A DNA stretch of 64,000 nt from Angustibacter sp049994355 (lineage in GTDB: Bacteria > Actinomycetota > Actinomycetes > Actinomycetales > Angustibacteraceae): positions 4,154,001 to 4,218,000 of the forward strand of contig NZ_CP188257.1 of the NCBI RefSeq assembly GCF_049994355.1, written 5' to 3'. The stretch's first letter is position 1. Each line of letters starts with the position of its first letter. This document shows, in pieces, positions 31,695 to 40,651 of this stretch. Under the pieces are notes generated by a model that did not search any database, was not told where the DNA came from, and worked only from the letters and a program-made list of their open reading frames with translations. Position numbers and translations under genes: made by a program.

Positions 31695-33209
31695 TCAGTC
31701 GAGGGCCGGCACGACGGGCGCGGTTGCGGCTGACCGCGAGCGCCGCGGCGTCCGGTACATGGTGGTCGCCACCACTGCGGTGGCCAGGATCAGGCCTGCG
31801 GCGGTCAGCAGCGCGGCGTCCGCACCGCTGACGAACACGTGCTGAGCCTGCTGCACGGCGTCCCGGGTGCCCGGCCCGGCCGCGGCCGCGTGGCGCCCGG
31901 CGGCGCTGAACACGGTGACCAGCACCGCGAGCCCGAGCGTCGAGCCGATCTGCTGGGCAACGTTGACCAGCCCGGCGGCTGCGCCGGCGTGCTTGGGGTC
32001 GACCCCCTGCAGCGCGGCGCCGGTGATCGGCACGAAGACCGTGCCGTTGCCCAGTCCCATCAGGAACAGCGGGACGCCGATGGTCCAGTAGGCAGGGTCG
32101 GAGGAGGTGTGGCTGAGCCAGAACACGCTGGCCGCCGACACCAGCGCCCCGAGCACCATGGTCGGACGCGGGCCGAGTGCTTCGACCAGGCGCCGGGCGG
32201 ACAGCTGCGACGCGATGAGCACGCCGACCGTGACCGGTAGGAACGCCAGGCCGGCCTTCAGCGGGCCGTAGCCGATCTCGGTCTGCAGCAGCTGGGTCAT
32301 GAAGAAGAACATGCCCATCATGCCGGCCACCAGCAGCATCCGGCCCAGGTAGGCGGCCGAGCGGGTGCGGTCGGCGAACAGGCTCAGCGGGGTGACCGGT
32401 GCCGCGGCGACCCGCTCCACCAGGACGAACGCGGCGAGCAGCACCAGGGCGGTGGCGAACGAGGCCAGCGTCACCGGGTCCGACCATCCGGCGTCCGCCG
32501 CGTGCACGAAGCCGTAGACCAGGGCAGTCATGCCGATGGTCGAGGTGATCGCGCCGGCGACATCAACCCGGCCCGAGTGCCGCGGGGTCTCCGGCAGCAC
32601 GAGCGCGGCCATCACGATGACCGCGAGGCCGATCGGCACGTTCACGAACATCACCCAGCGCCAGGACACCCACTGGGTGAGCATCCCGCCGGCGACCAGG
32701 CCGATCGCGGCGCCACCGATCGAGACGGCGGTGAACAGGCCGAGGGCGCGGGTGCGCTCGCGACCCTCGGGGGTGCTGATGGTCAACATGGCCAGCACGG
32801 CCGGCGCGGCCAGTGCGGCACCGAGGCCCTGCACGGCACGTGCGGCGATCAGCAGCTCGCCGGTGGTGGCCAGCCCGCCGGCGAAGGAGGCGGCGACGAA
32901 CACGGTCATGCCGGCCAGAAAGACCCGGCGACGGCCGAGCAGGTCGCCGGCGCGGGCACCGAGCAGCAGGAAGCCGCCGAAGGCGAGCGTGTACGCATTC
33001 ATCACCCAGGAAAGGCCGGTCTGGCCGAGCCCGAGCGAGCGCGCCATGTCGGGCAGCGCGACGTTCACGATGCTGGCGTCCAGCACCACCATCAGCTGAG
33101 CCACCAGCACGGTGCCGAGCACGAATGCGGGTGAGGCGTTGATCCGGCTGCGTGGGGCGGATGGCATCCGGCCCGGCGCTGCCGAGGAGTTCAGGGTCTG
33201 CGCGGTCAC
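31695..33209 (-). CDS. DHA2-family multidrug MFS exporter (EmrB/QacA type)
   Basis: 504 residues with about 14 membrane helices. Motifs include LVAQLMVVLDASIVNVALP (motif C-like start of DHA2 proteins), GARAGDLLGRRRVF (motif A) and WRWVMFVNVPIG. It should export drugs by proton antiport. GTG start with GGAG upstream. It diverges from a TetR gene across an intergenic palindrome at 33269, so the repressor very probably controls it. The exported compound is unknown. Confidence 0.9.
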   Translation of the reverse strand: MTAQTLNSSAAPGRMPSAPRSRINASPAFVLGTVLVAQLMVVLDASIVNVALPDMARSLGLGQTGLSWVMNAYTLAFGGFLLLGARAGDLLGRRRVFLAGMTVFVAASFAGGLATTGELLIAARAVQGLGAALAAPAVLAMLTISTPEGRERTRALGLFTAVSIGGAAIGLVAGGMLTQWVSWRWVMFVNVPIGLAVIVMAALVLPETPRHSGRVDVAGAITSTIGMTALVYGFVHAADAGWSDPVTLASFATALVLLAAFVLVERVAAAPVTPLSLFADRTRSAAYLGRMLLVAGMMGMFFFMTQLLQTEIGYGPLKAGLAFLPVTVGVLIASQLSARRLVEALGPRPTMVLGALVSAASVFWLSHTSSDPAYWTIGVPLFLMGLGNGTVFVPITGAALQGVDPKHAGAAAGLVNVAQQIGSTLGLAVLVTVFSAAGRHAAAAGPGTRDAVQQAQHVFVSGADAALLTAAGLILATAVVATTMYRTPRRSRSAATAPVVPALD

Positions 33210-33268
33210 GGGAGTGCTCCGTAGGTAGTACGATCGGAAAGAAGTGGAAGGCGCCTCCGGTTACAATA

Positions 33269-33283
33269 CGGAGGGTCCCTCCG
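33269..33283. promoter_or_regulatory. TetR operator between exporter and repressor
   Basis: Perfect 15-base palindrome CGGAGGGTCCCTCCG with a single central base, next to a TACAAT hexamer at 33262-33267. It lies midway between the two divergent starts. Confidence 0.7.
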
Positions 33284-33333
33284 CTTAGCAAGTCCATTTC
33301 GAGGTTTCTTCAGACGCAGTTGCGAGGTGCAGC

Positions 33334-33939
33334 GTGAGCACGGAGCCGGCGACGAGGCCGACGACGGTCCCCACCACGGACGTCGGGGGTCCGCAGCGAC
33401 CCCTGCGCGCCGACGCCCGCCGCAACTACGACCAGATCGTCGACGCGGCCCGCCAGACGCTGCTGGAGCAGGGCAGCGCCGCGTCGCTCGAGGAGATCGC
33501 TCGTCGGGCGGGAGTGGGCATCGGCACGCTGTACCGCCGCTTCCCGAACCGCCTCGACCTGCTCGAAGCCGTCTACCGCGAGGACGTCGACACGCTCCGG
33601 GTGCAGACCGACGAGCTCCTCGCGACGAAAGAACCATGGCCGGCGGTCGAGGGCTGGGTCCACGGGTTCTTGACCTACGCGGCGACGAAGCGCGCGCTGT
33701 TCACCGAACTGGTCGAGGCAGTGGGGCGGGACTCGGCGCTGCTCACGTACTCGCGCTCGGTGATCACCGGGACGGCCGACGCGGTGCTCAGCAACGGCAA
33801 AGATGCCGGCGTGGTCCGCCAGGAGGTGGACAGCTCCGACGTCATCCGGCTGATCGGCGGGTGCTCGATGATGGGCGCACTCGACGAGGAGCAGCAGCAG
33901 CGCGTGGTCACCATCGTGCTGGCCGGCATCCGCGCCTAG
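33334..33939 (+). CDS. TetR-family transcriptional repressor
   Basis: 201 residues. The N-terminal helix-turn-helix is SLEEIARRAGVGIGTLYRRFPNRLDLLEAVY, preceded by a 28-residue basic tail. The C-terminal ligand domain has the length and helical pattern of SCO-type TetR proteins. It probably represses the divergent DHA2 exporter and itself through the 33269 palindrome. GTG start at 33334. The stop is one base from the end of the convergent YciI fragment. Confidence 0.88.
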   Translation: MSTEPATRPTTVPTTDVGGPQRPLRADARRNYDQIVDAARQTLLEQGSAASLEEIARRAGVGIGTLYRRFPNRLDLLEAVYREDVDTLRVQTDELLATKEPWPAVEGWVHGFLTYAATKRALFTELVEAVGRDSALLTYSRSVITGTADAVLSNGKDAGVVRQEVDSSDVIRLIGGCSMMGALDEEQQQRVVTIVLAGIRA

Positions 33940-33940
33940 C

Positions 33941-34264
33941 TCAGTCCAGCTCGGACATCTCCTCGAACGACAGGCGCTCGCCGACCTCGCCGTCGTGCAG
34001 CGGGAACTCGACCTTTCCGGCCCCGACGCACCACGAGGCCACCTCGATCCGCAGGTGGCCCGCCGCGACCATCGGGTCCTGCTCGGCCAACGCCAGGGCC
34101 TGCGCCGTCCCGACCGTGTAGACGCTCATGCCGCGCAACCGGACGTCGCTCTGGCGGCGCATCGGGCCGTTCGCCACCGTCAGCCCGCGGGCGGCCAGGT
34201 CGGCGCCGTACGCGAGGTGACGCAGCTGCAGGGCACCCAGCTCGTCGTCTAGAACCGCACCCGA
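33941..34264 (-). pseudogene. YciI-like protein lacking its N terminus
   Basis: The frame carries a recognisable YciI-like core: LRHLAYGADLAARGLTVANG with the conserved His, and LALAEQDPMVAAGHLRIEV. The first beta strand (about 20 residues) is missing. The frame begins directly after the dodecin stop, in the same phase, and contains no ATG or GTG until a GTG at 34177, which would leave 78 residues and lose the active-site region. I read it as a 5'-truncated gene; readthrough of the dodecin stop would fuse the two. Confidence 0.55.
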
Positions 34265-34483
34265 TCAGTCGTCGGCGTCCTCGAGCCGGAACCCGACCTT
34301 CATGGTGACCTGGAAGTGCGCGACCTGGCCGTCCTCCAGGTGGCCGCGGACGCCCTCAACCTCGAACCAGTCCAGGTGGCGCACCGTCGCGCCGGCCCGG
34401 GCAAGGCCGTTGCGGATCGCGTCGTCCACGGACTGCGGGCTGGTGCCGACGATCTCGGTGATGCGGTAGGTGTGGTTGCTCAT
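34265..34483 (-). CDS. Dodecin, flavin-storage protein
   Basis: 72 residues, usual size for the family, with the hallmark segments YRITEIVGTSPQSVDDAIRN, LDWFEVEGVRGH (flavin-stacking Trp) and FQVTMKVGFRLE. Dodecins form 12-subunit shells that bind flavin. ATG at 34483 has GGAGG upstream (GAGGAAGCACC). It lies between the KAP ATPase gene and the YciI remnant on the same strand. Confidence 0.93.
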   Translation of the reverse strand: MSNHTYRITEIVGTSPQSVDDAIRNGLARAGATVRHLDWFEVEGVRGHLEDGQVAHFQVTMKVGFRLEDADD

Positions 34484-34514
34484 GGTGCTTCCTCCTCGGC
34501 AGCAGTAGGTCAGG

Positions 34515-37500
34515 TCAGGCGAAGGCGTAGAGGCGGACGTGCCTGACGTAGGGGACCAGCGAAGCCGCCGGGCAGAACGCGATCGGCTCGTGGGTCTTCA
34601 GCCAGCCGCGCAACCTCGTCCAGTCGTCCGACGTGTCCGGTCGGCCGACCTCCTCCTCGATGTCCATGTATCGCTCCAGGACATCGAGCAGCGAGGCGCT
34701 GTGCGACAGCGGATCCGTGTTCGGGTCGAAGTCGAGGATGGCCCCGAGCAGTGCCGCCCCCTGCGAGGGCAGCCCGGTCTGCGTGGCCAGCAGGAACATC
34801 GCCTGCTGGTAGGGCTCTGGCGCATCGGCCCGTCCGGGCTGGGACGACGGCCCGATCCGACCCACCGACTTGATCAGCCGGTATACGTTCACGTAGCGCT
34901 TCAGGCTTCTCGGCGAGGTGTCCAGCAACGGCAGCAACTCCTGCAGGAACGCCAGCTCGGCTTCACTGAACCGCAGGTTCTCCGGGTTCAGGTCGACGGC
35001 GATGCTCGGTGGCTCGGGCAGCTCCTTGGCGGTATCGGGCGCGGGCTCGGTCAGGAACGTGTCGAGATCCAGACCCGACAGGTCGAGTCCGTCGTCCGTC
35101 GCGGACGCCGCCGGATTCGGTTCTGCCAGAATGGTTTCCGGATTTAGTGTTGACGTCGATGTCGGGTCGCTCGGTGGCGGGTCCACCAGCGACAGCTGCG
35201 CCGGAACCACCTCGGGGCCGAGCAGCCCCTCGACGAACCGGGCCCGCGTGGCGAGGTCGAGCGGGCCGATGCTGAACGGGATCTGGAAGATCTTCTCCAG
35301 GTAGTCCTGCGGGGTCGCGGAGCCGTCCTGCTCTCCGTGGCTCGAGCTCGGACCGCCACCGAGCAGGTCCCGGTACTGCGATTCGAGGGACTGCGCGAGC
35401 CACCGCGGATCGACGGCCACGACGACGACGAAGACCGGGAACGACATCAGCAGATGCACCGCCTGCAGCACCTCGACGACGCGAGAGGGCGGGCAGCGGT
35501 CCAGGTCGTCCACGTAGAGCACGACCCGGTTGAAGTCGGCGCCTGAGCTCTCGTCGGCCGCCGCATCGTCGCTGAGGATGGTCTCGTTGTTGGCCGCCAC
35601 CAGCTCGGACAGCTTCTCGAAGTCCCGCCGGATCAGCGAGGTGACGCCAAGGAACTTTCGGTAGTCGGCGCTGTCCGAGCGCTCCTGAAGGAAGCCGGCC
35701 AGCAGCCGGCCGGGAGTGAGCTCGGCCAACTGGTCGGTCAGCGCCCGGATCTCGGTGTCGGCCTCGTTCTGGCGACGCAGCGCCTCCTGGATCTCGCGGT
35801 CCAGGCCGTCGATCTCCTGCTGGATCCTGGCCAGGTCGTCGGCCTGTCGCCTGGACTCGGCGTCGACCCGGGCCTGGACCTGCCGCTGCGCGCCCTCGAT
35901 CCGGTTGAGCGATCCGGTGGCCCACCTCGTGCCGCCGTTGACGACAACCGCTGCGGCACTGAAGAAGCCGGCCACCGCGGTCAGCACCTGGGTCACCGCC
36001 GAGGCGTGCACGTGTTGCAGTCCCACCGCGACCAGCGGCGCGACCCCGGCGGCCACGACCAGGAACAGGACCCACCACCAGCCGTACTGGCGCATCGGTC
36101 CGAACAGCGCCGAGCCGCGGTGCACGACGTCTCGCGCATCCGCCAGGCTGCGCGCGGCGTCCGCAGCGGATGTCGAGACCGCTTGCCCTGCGACCTGGTC
36201 GGGCCGCACGCCCACCGGTTTGAGGGCGCCTGTTACTGCAGAGGTCTCGCTGATGTCGAGCATCGCGGCGGCAGCGACGTCGCTGAGCTGGATCCGGCTG
36301 ACCTTCTGAAGCTTCTTGGCCTGCACCTCCGTCAGCTGCCTCGCTCGGTCAGCCTCCTCGTCGCGTCGGCCTTGCAGCCGGTTGATCTGCGAACTCAGCG
36401 ACTGGTGCTCGGTGCGGGTGCTGGCCAGCTGCGCCGTCACCGCTCGGCGGCGCCGATCCAGCTCGGACTCCTTCTCGCTCGCCGAGGTTCGCAGGTTGGC
36501 GAAGATGTGGTCCACCAGGCTTGCCCAGAGGTTCCCCTCCACGTAGTGCCACGCGTTGAACTCGATCTGCACGACGCGCTTGAACACACCGATCTCGTGC
36601 TGCGGGCGGGCGGACTGCCTGGCCCCACGGGTCAGCTCGTCGATCCGCCGCTGCAGCGAGCGCAGGAAGAAGGTCTTGCCGGAACCCCAGTTCCCGAACA
36701 GCCCCACGGCGAGCGGCGGCTGCATACCTCGCGACGTGATCAGGTAGGCGAACGCGTCGACGACGTCGTCCACGCCGATCAGATCCACCGGGTGCCCGGC
36801 GTCCGCGTCGTAGGCGGGCAGCACGGCGGTGGCCGCATCGGCGTAGACGAAACGGTCCTGGACGTCGGGTGGCGCAGCGGCCGTGTCGTCAGCTTCCGTG
36901 CCGTCCGGCTCCGCCGGGGTGGCTGGTTCCGCCGGGCTGTCTGGAAGTTCAGCAAGCGAGGGCTCCTGCGCGACCTCGGGCTCCTCCCCCAGGACGGCGC
37001 TGTCCTCCGTCGGCGGGCGGTACCCGGGGACGCGCTCGAACTTGGCCTTGGCCCTGCGCGGTTCTTCGGATGTCGGGGACTCGGAGACCGGGGACTCGGA
37101 TGCCGGGGACTCGGAGACCGACTTCTCCAACGTCATCTCGAACCCCGGCAGCTCAACGGATGACGAGCCGAAGGCCGGCTCGTGCGAACCCTCTTCGTCA
37201 AGCGGGATGCTGATCCGGAGCCGCAGCTGACTGAGTCGTCCGAGCTCGCGGCTGACGTCGTCCAGCAGGATCTGGTGCTCACGGACTGCGTCGCGCGGCG
37301 TCGAGTCGTCGCCCCCGAAATTGGGCCGCTGGGCGCCGTCCCGGTCGACGATGATGCTGTCGATCACCGCCAGGTTCTCGTCGTGCCAACGCTGGGCGAG
37401 CCGGCGAAACTCGTCTGGGGGCATGGTGCTCGCGTCCCCGAGCATCCGCTCGCCAATGGTGATCCGGTCTGTCAGGTAGCGCATGGCGACGGCCGCCGAG

Positions 37501-37544
37501 ACCTTCAGCCCGAAGTCCTCAGGAATGTCCAGCCGCTCCAGCAT
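34515..37544 (-). CDS. KAP-family P-loop ATPase with membrane segments
   Basis: 1009 residues. Walker A GNWGSGKTFF is at about 282-291 and Walker B VVLYVDDLDRCPP at about 672-684. Two hydrophobic helices (about 485-507 and 520-537) are inserted between them, flanked by coiled-coil stretches. This is the KAP layout (Kidins220/ARMS and PifA), in which the ATPase is membrane-anchored on the cytoplasmic side. Residues 1-240 are family-unlike: acidic, with a short SESP repeat. PifA-type KAP proteins can exclude phage, so a defence role is possible but not shown. It stands alone, with no obvious partner in the operon. Confidence 0.85.
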   Translation of the reverse strand: MLERLDIPEDFGLKVSAAVAMRYLTDRITIGERMLGDASTMPPDEFRRLAQRWHDENLAVIDSIIVDRDGAQRPNFGGDDSTPRDAVREHQILLDDVSRELGRLSQLRLRISIPLDEEGSHEPAFGSSSVELPGFEMTLEKSVSESPASESPVSESPTSEEPRRAKAKFERVPGYRPPTEDSAVLGEEPEVAQEPSLAELPDSPAEPATPAEPDGTEADDTAAAPPDVQDRFVYADAATAVLPAYDADAGHPVDLIGVDDVVDAFAYLITSRGMQPPLAVGLFGNWGSGKTFFLRSLQRRIDELTRGARQSARPQHEIGVFKRVVQIEFNAWHYVEGNLWASLVDHIFANLRTSASEKESELDRRRRAVTAQLASTRTEHQSLSSQINRLQGRRDEEADRARQLTEVQAKKLQKVSRIQLSDVAAAAMLDISETSAVTGALKPVGVRPDQVAGQAVSTSAADAARSLADARDVVHRGSALFGPMRQYGWWWVLFLVVAAGVAPLVAVGLQHVHASAVTQVLTAVAGFFSAAAVVVNGGTRWATGSLNRIEGAQRQVQARVDAESRRQADDLARIQQEIDGLDREIQEALRRQNEADTEIRALTDQLAELTPGRLLAGFLQERSDSADYRKFLGVTSLIRRDFEKLSELVAANNETILSDDAAADESSGADFNRVVLYVDDLDRCPPSRVVEVLQAVHLLMSFPVFVVVVAVDPRWLAQSLESQYRDLLGGGPSSSHGEQDGSATPQDYLEKIFQIPFSIGPLDLATRARFVEGLLGPEVVPAQLSLVDPPPSDPTSTSTLNPETILAEPNPAASATDDGLDLSGLDLDTFLTEPAPDTAKELPEPPSIAVDLNPENLRFSEAELAFLQELLPLLDTSPRSLKRYVNVYRLIKSVGRIGPSSQPGRADAPEPYQQAMFLLATQTGLPSQGAALLGAILDFDPNTDPLSHSASLLDVLERYMDIEEEVGRPDTSDDWTRLRGWLKTHEPIAFCPAASLVPYVRHVRLYAFA
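37075..37119. repeat. Three 15-base tandem repeats inside the KAP gene
   Basis: Units GGGGACTCGGAGACC, GGGGACTCGGATGCC and GGGGACTCGGAGACC. On the coding strand they encode a SESP-type pentapeptide repeat in the acidic linker. Copy number could vary by slippage without breaking the frame. Confidence 0.8.
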
Positions 37545-37676
37545 CGCCGCTCCCCAGTCGACCGAGGCTGGTTAGACCGTAGCCGCGCACGGATCGCGTG
37601 ACTACCGCCTTGCCCGCCACGAGCACAACAGCAGCCAGCCCTGGAACCGGGCCAGCCACGCTGCCGGCGCGAACCC

Positions 37677-38690
37677 CTACTCAAGCGGGTTGCTGGTCGT
37701 CCCGCGCACTACGAGTCGCGGTGCGACCAGGCTCTCCTGCGGCGCGCCTGCGAGCCCGTCGGCCCGGGCGATCGCCCGGTCGAGCGCCTGGGCGGCCAGC
37801 GCCGCACCATCCTGCGCGATCGTGGTCAACGCCAGAGTGGCCAGTCCAGCGATGTGCGAGTTGTCGAAGCCGACGACCGACAGGTCCCCCGGGACCCGGA
37901 CACCCGCTGCGCGCATCGTCGCGATCAGGCCGGCGGCGCAGTGGTCGTTGAACGCTGCGACCGCGGTGCACCCGGCCTTTGCGGCCAACAGAGCCTGTCC
38001 GGCCGCCTCTCCGTCGGCGTCCGTGATCCCGCCGCCGACGATGTGCTCGGCCTCACCCAGCCCGGCCCCGCGCATCGCGGCGCGATAGCCGCGACGGCGC
38101 TCCGCCGCGCCGGCCGCCGTGCCGCCGTCGACGTGGACGATCGCCTGGTGACCGCGCGAGACGAGATGCTCGACGGCGATCCTGGCCCCCGCGACGTCGT
38201 CCGTGCGGACGACGTCCACCGGCGTGCCACGGATGGCGCGGGCCACGACGACGGTCGGGGTCCGGGCGGCGAGCTCCGCGAGCCGGGCGCGTTGCAGGGT
38301 CGGGCCGATCAGGATCAGCGCCTCCACCCGGTAGTCGACCATCGAGCGGACTGCGTTGCCCTCGTCGTGCGCCGGCGTCACCGCCCCGAGGGCCAGGTCG
38401 TACTCGGTGGACTCCGACGTGGCGTACAGGTGGTCGACCAGCTCGCCGTGGAACTCCTGCGGCAGAGCGAAGACGACGCCGATCGTCCTGCTGCGCTTGC
38501 GTCCGAGCAGTCGGGCGTGGTGGTCCGGCCGGTAGTCCAGCTCGGCGGCCGCGGCGAAGACGCGCTCGCGAGTCGCCGCGCTGGCGCCCGAGACACCGCG
38601 GAACACGATCGAGACCAGGGCGCGCGAGACCCCCGCCCGCGCGGCGACGTCCTGCATCGTCACCGACGGCGTGCCACCCGTCGCGCCCAT
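37677..38690 (-). CDS. LacI-family transcriptional repressor (second)
   Basis: 337 residues. Helix-turn-helix VTMQDVAARAGVSRALVSIVF, hinge ARLLGRKRSRTIGVVF and a sugar-binding-type sensor domain ending in APRLVVRGTTSNP. It diverges from the oxidoreductase/isomerase pair. Two related palindromes lie at its own start region (38713) and at the partner promoter (38770), so it probably controls both. The effector is likely the substrate or product of the Gfo/Idh/MocA enzyme. It is distinct from the rhamnose repressor. Confidence 0.87.
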   Translation of the reverse strand: MGATGGTPSVTMQDVAARAGVSRALVSIVFRGVSGASAATRERVFAAAAELDYRPDHHARLLGRKRSRTIGVVFALPQEFHGELVDHLYATSESTEYDLALGAVTPAHDEGNAVRSMVDYRVEALILIGPTLQRARLAELAARTPTVVVARAIRGTPVDVVRTDDVAGARIAVEHLVSRGHQAIVHVDGGTAAGAAERRRGYRAAMRGAGLGEAEHIVGGGITDADGEAAGQALLAAKAGCTAVAAFNDHCAAGLIATMRAAGVRVPGDLSVVGFDNSHIAGLATLALTTIAQDGAALAAQALDRAIARADGLAGAPQESLVAPRLVVRGTTSNPLE

Positions 38691-38712
38691 CCCGACCTCC
38701 CGTGTCGCGCAC

Positions 38713-38787
38713 CATAGAGGGCCCTAGTCGATGCCGGCCAAGGGTTGACGGACGACGCCGCAGGTTCGAGACTAGAGCGCTCTAGTC
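38713..38787. promoter_or_regulatory. Two LacI-type operators between the repressor and the oxidoreductase operon
   Basis: Site 1 (38713-38729) is CATAGAGGGCCCTAGTC. Site 2 (38770-38787) is the perfect palindrome GACTAGAGCGCTCTAGTC. Both share the half-site TAGAG. A TTGACG at 38745-38750 is a candidate -35 for the plus-strand operon, with site 2 covering the -10 region. Confidence 0.7.
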
Positions 38788-38805
38788 GAGTTTAGAGGAG
38801 AGCCC

Positions 38806-39855
38806 ATGTCGTCCAGCCCCGCGGCCGTCGCGGACCCGGTACGAGTAGCCCTGATCGGCGCCGGACGGATCGGCACGTCGCACGCGCAGACCCTCGCTCG
38901 ACGAGTCACGGGCGCGCAGCTCGTCGCCGTCAGCGACCCTCGGCCCGAGGCGGCCCGCGCGCTGGCCGACCTGCTCGGGGTGCGCGCGCAGCCCGACGTG
39001 CACCAGCTTCTGGGCGACCCCGAGGTCGAGGCGGTGGTGATCAGCGCGGCTTCCGAGGCGCACGCGGACCTGATCGTCACCGCCGCCGAGGCCGGGAAGG
39101 CGATCTTCTGCGAGAAGCCCATGGCACAGCACCTGGAAGACGCCGACCGCGCGATCGGCGCTGCGCGGTCCGCCGGAGTTTGCTTGCAGGTCGGGTTCAA
39201 CCGGCGCTTCGACCGCAGCTTCGCCGCCGCCCGCAAGGTCGTCCTCGACGGCGGCATCGGCACACCCCAGCTGATGCGGTCCCTGACCCGTGACCCGGGT
39301 CTGGCCAACCCCGCCGGCGTCCCACTGTGGACGGTCTTCCTGCAGACGCTGATCCACGACTTCGACATGTTGCTGTGGCTGAATCCTGGAGCTCAGCCGG
39401 TCCAGGTCTACGCCGCGGCGGACGCGCTCGTGGCCCCGGCGTTCCGGGAGGCTGGCCTGCTCGACACCGCGGTGGTCACGATCCGCTTCGACAACGGCGC
39501 CATCGCCACCGCCGAGGCCAGCTTCTCCGCCTCGTACGGCTACGACGTCCGCGGGGAGGTCTTCGGATCCGCCGGCATGGTCACCATCGGCGACACGGCC
39601 CGCACCTCGATGGTCTACCACGACGCGAGGGGCCTGCACGCGCAGACGACGCGCGGCGACGTCGAGCTCTTCCTGGACGCCTACACGGCCGAGTTCGACG
39701 AGTTCGTCAGCGCCGTGCGGGACAAGCGCGACCCCAGTGTCACCGGGCACGACGCGCGCCGGGCACTCACCGTCGCGCTCGGCGCGATCGAGTCGATGAG
39801 GCGTGGTAGGCCCGTCGAGCTGGCCGACGACGGCGCAGTGCGGGCCGCCCGGTGA
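38806..39855 (+). CDS. Gfo/Idh/MocA oxidoreductase, inositol 2-dehydrogenase-like
   Basis: 349 residues. NAD loop VALIGAGRIGTSHAQTL, catalytic Lys in CEKPMAQ and the Asp/His pair in LIHDFDML. The C-terminal (alpha/beta) substrate domain is complete. The sequence looks closest to IolG-type inositol dehydrogenases, but sugar dehydrogenases share these motifs. ATG at 38806 has AGAGGAG five bases upstream. It overlaps the next gene by GTGA. Probable substrate: a cyclitol or aldose. Confidence 0.85.
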   Translation: MSSSPAAVADPVRVALIGAGRIGTSHAQTLARRVTGAQLVAVSDPRPEAARALADLLGVRAQPDVHQLLGDPEVEAVVISAASEAHADLIVTAAEAGKAIFCEKPMAQHLEDADRAIGAARSAGVCLQVGFNRRFDRSFAAARKVVLDGGIGTPQLMRSLTRDPGLANPAGVPLWTVFLQTLIHDFDMLLWLNPGAQPVQVYAAADALVAPAFREAGLLDTAVVTIRFDNGAIATAEASFSASYGYDVRGEVFGSAGMVTIGDTARTSMVYHDARGLHAQTTRGDVELFLDAYTAEFDEFVSAVRDKRDPSVTGHDARRALTVALGAIESMRRGRPVELADDGAVRAAR

Positions 39856-40643
39856 GCACCCCGTCGACCGACTTCGTCCTTGCGGCGTCAGCCGAGATGT
39901 TGTTCACCGAGCTGCCCTTCGAGGACCGGGTCCGCACCATCCACGACCTCGGGTTCGCGGTCGAGATCTGGGGCTGGACGGCGAAGGACGTGGACGCGCT
40001 CAAGGCCACCGGGGCGCACTTCACCTCGATGACCGGCTACGTCCGCGGCGACCTCACGACGCCGGACGGCGCGGCCGAGCTGCTCCGCACTGCGCGGCAG
40101 TCGATCGAGGCCGCGGCCCGGCTGGGCTGCTCGTCGCTCAACGTGCACGGGACCGGGCTGGACGACAAGGGCCTGCCGGTCCGCCCGGTCGAGGTCGTCA
40201 CCGGACCCATGTGGCTCGCGGCCGCTGACACCCTCGGCCGGCTGGGCGACCTGGGCCGCAGCGAAGGAGTCGTCTTCACCCTGGAGAACCTGAACACCGG
40301 GCTCGACCACCCGGGGACGCCGTTCGCCCGGGCTGCCGAGACGTTGGCGCTCGTCCGGGCCGTCGACAGCCCCGGCCTCCGGATGAACCTCGACCTCTAT
40401 CACGCGCAGATCGACGAAGGGAACCTGATCGACCTGCTCCGCCGGTCGATCGACCATGTCGGTGAGATCCAGGTGGCAGACGTGCCCGGGCGCTGCGAAC
40501 CGGGGACGGGCGAGATCCACTACCCGGCCATCGCGACGGCTCTGCGTGAGCTCGGCTACTCGAGCGTCGTCGCCCTGGAGGCCTGGGCGTCAGCCGACAG
40601 CCACGTTGCCCTCGAGCGGTTCCGCACGGCCTTCAGCAGCTGA
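39852..40643 (+). CDS. Hydroxypyruvate isomerase-like TIM-barrel protein
   Basis: 263 residues of the sugar phosphate isomerase/epimerase superfamily. The segments AEMLFTELPFEDRV, FTLENLNT, MNLDLYHAQIDEGNLI and VADVPGRCEPGTGEIHYPAI match the Hyi group, with the metal-binding Glu, Asp, His and Glu in place. It follows the dehydrogenase in a coupled pair and probably acts on its keto product. GTG start in the overlap GTGA (39852-39855). No kinase or aldolase gene completes the pathway here. Confidence 0.85.
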   Translation: MSTPSTDFVLAASAEMLFTELPFEDRVRTIHDLGFAVEIWGWTAKDVDALKATGAHFTSMTGYVRGDLTTPDGAAELLRTARQSIEAAARLGCSSLNVHGTGLDDKGLPVRPVEVVTGPMWLAAADTLGRLGDLGRSEGVVFTLENLNTGLDHPGTPFARAAETLALVRAVDSPGLRMNLDLYHAQIDEGNLIDLLRRSIDHVGEIQVADVPGRCEPGTGEIHYPAIATALRELGYSSVVALEAWASADSHVALERFRTAFSS

Positions 40644-40651
40644 GTCGAGAC

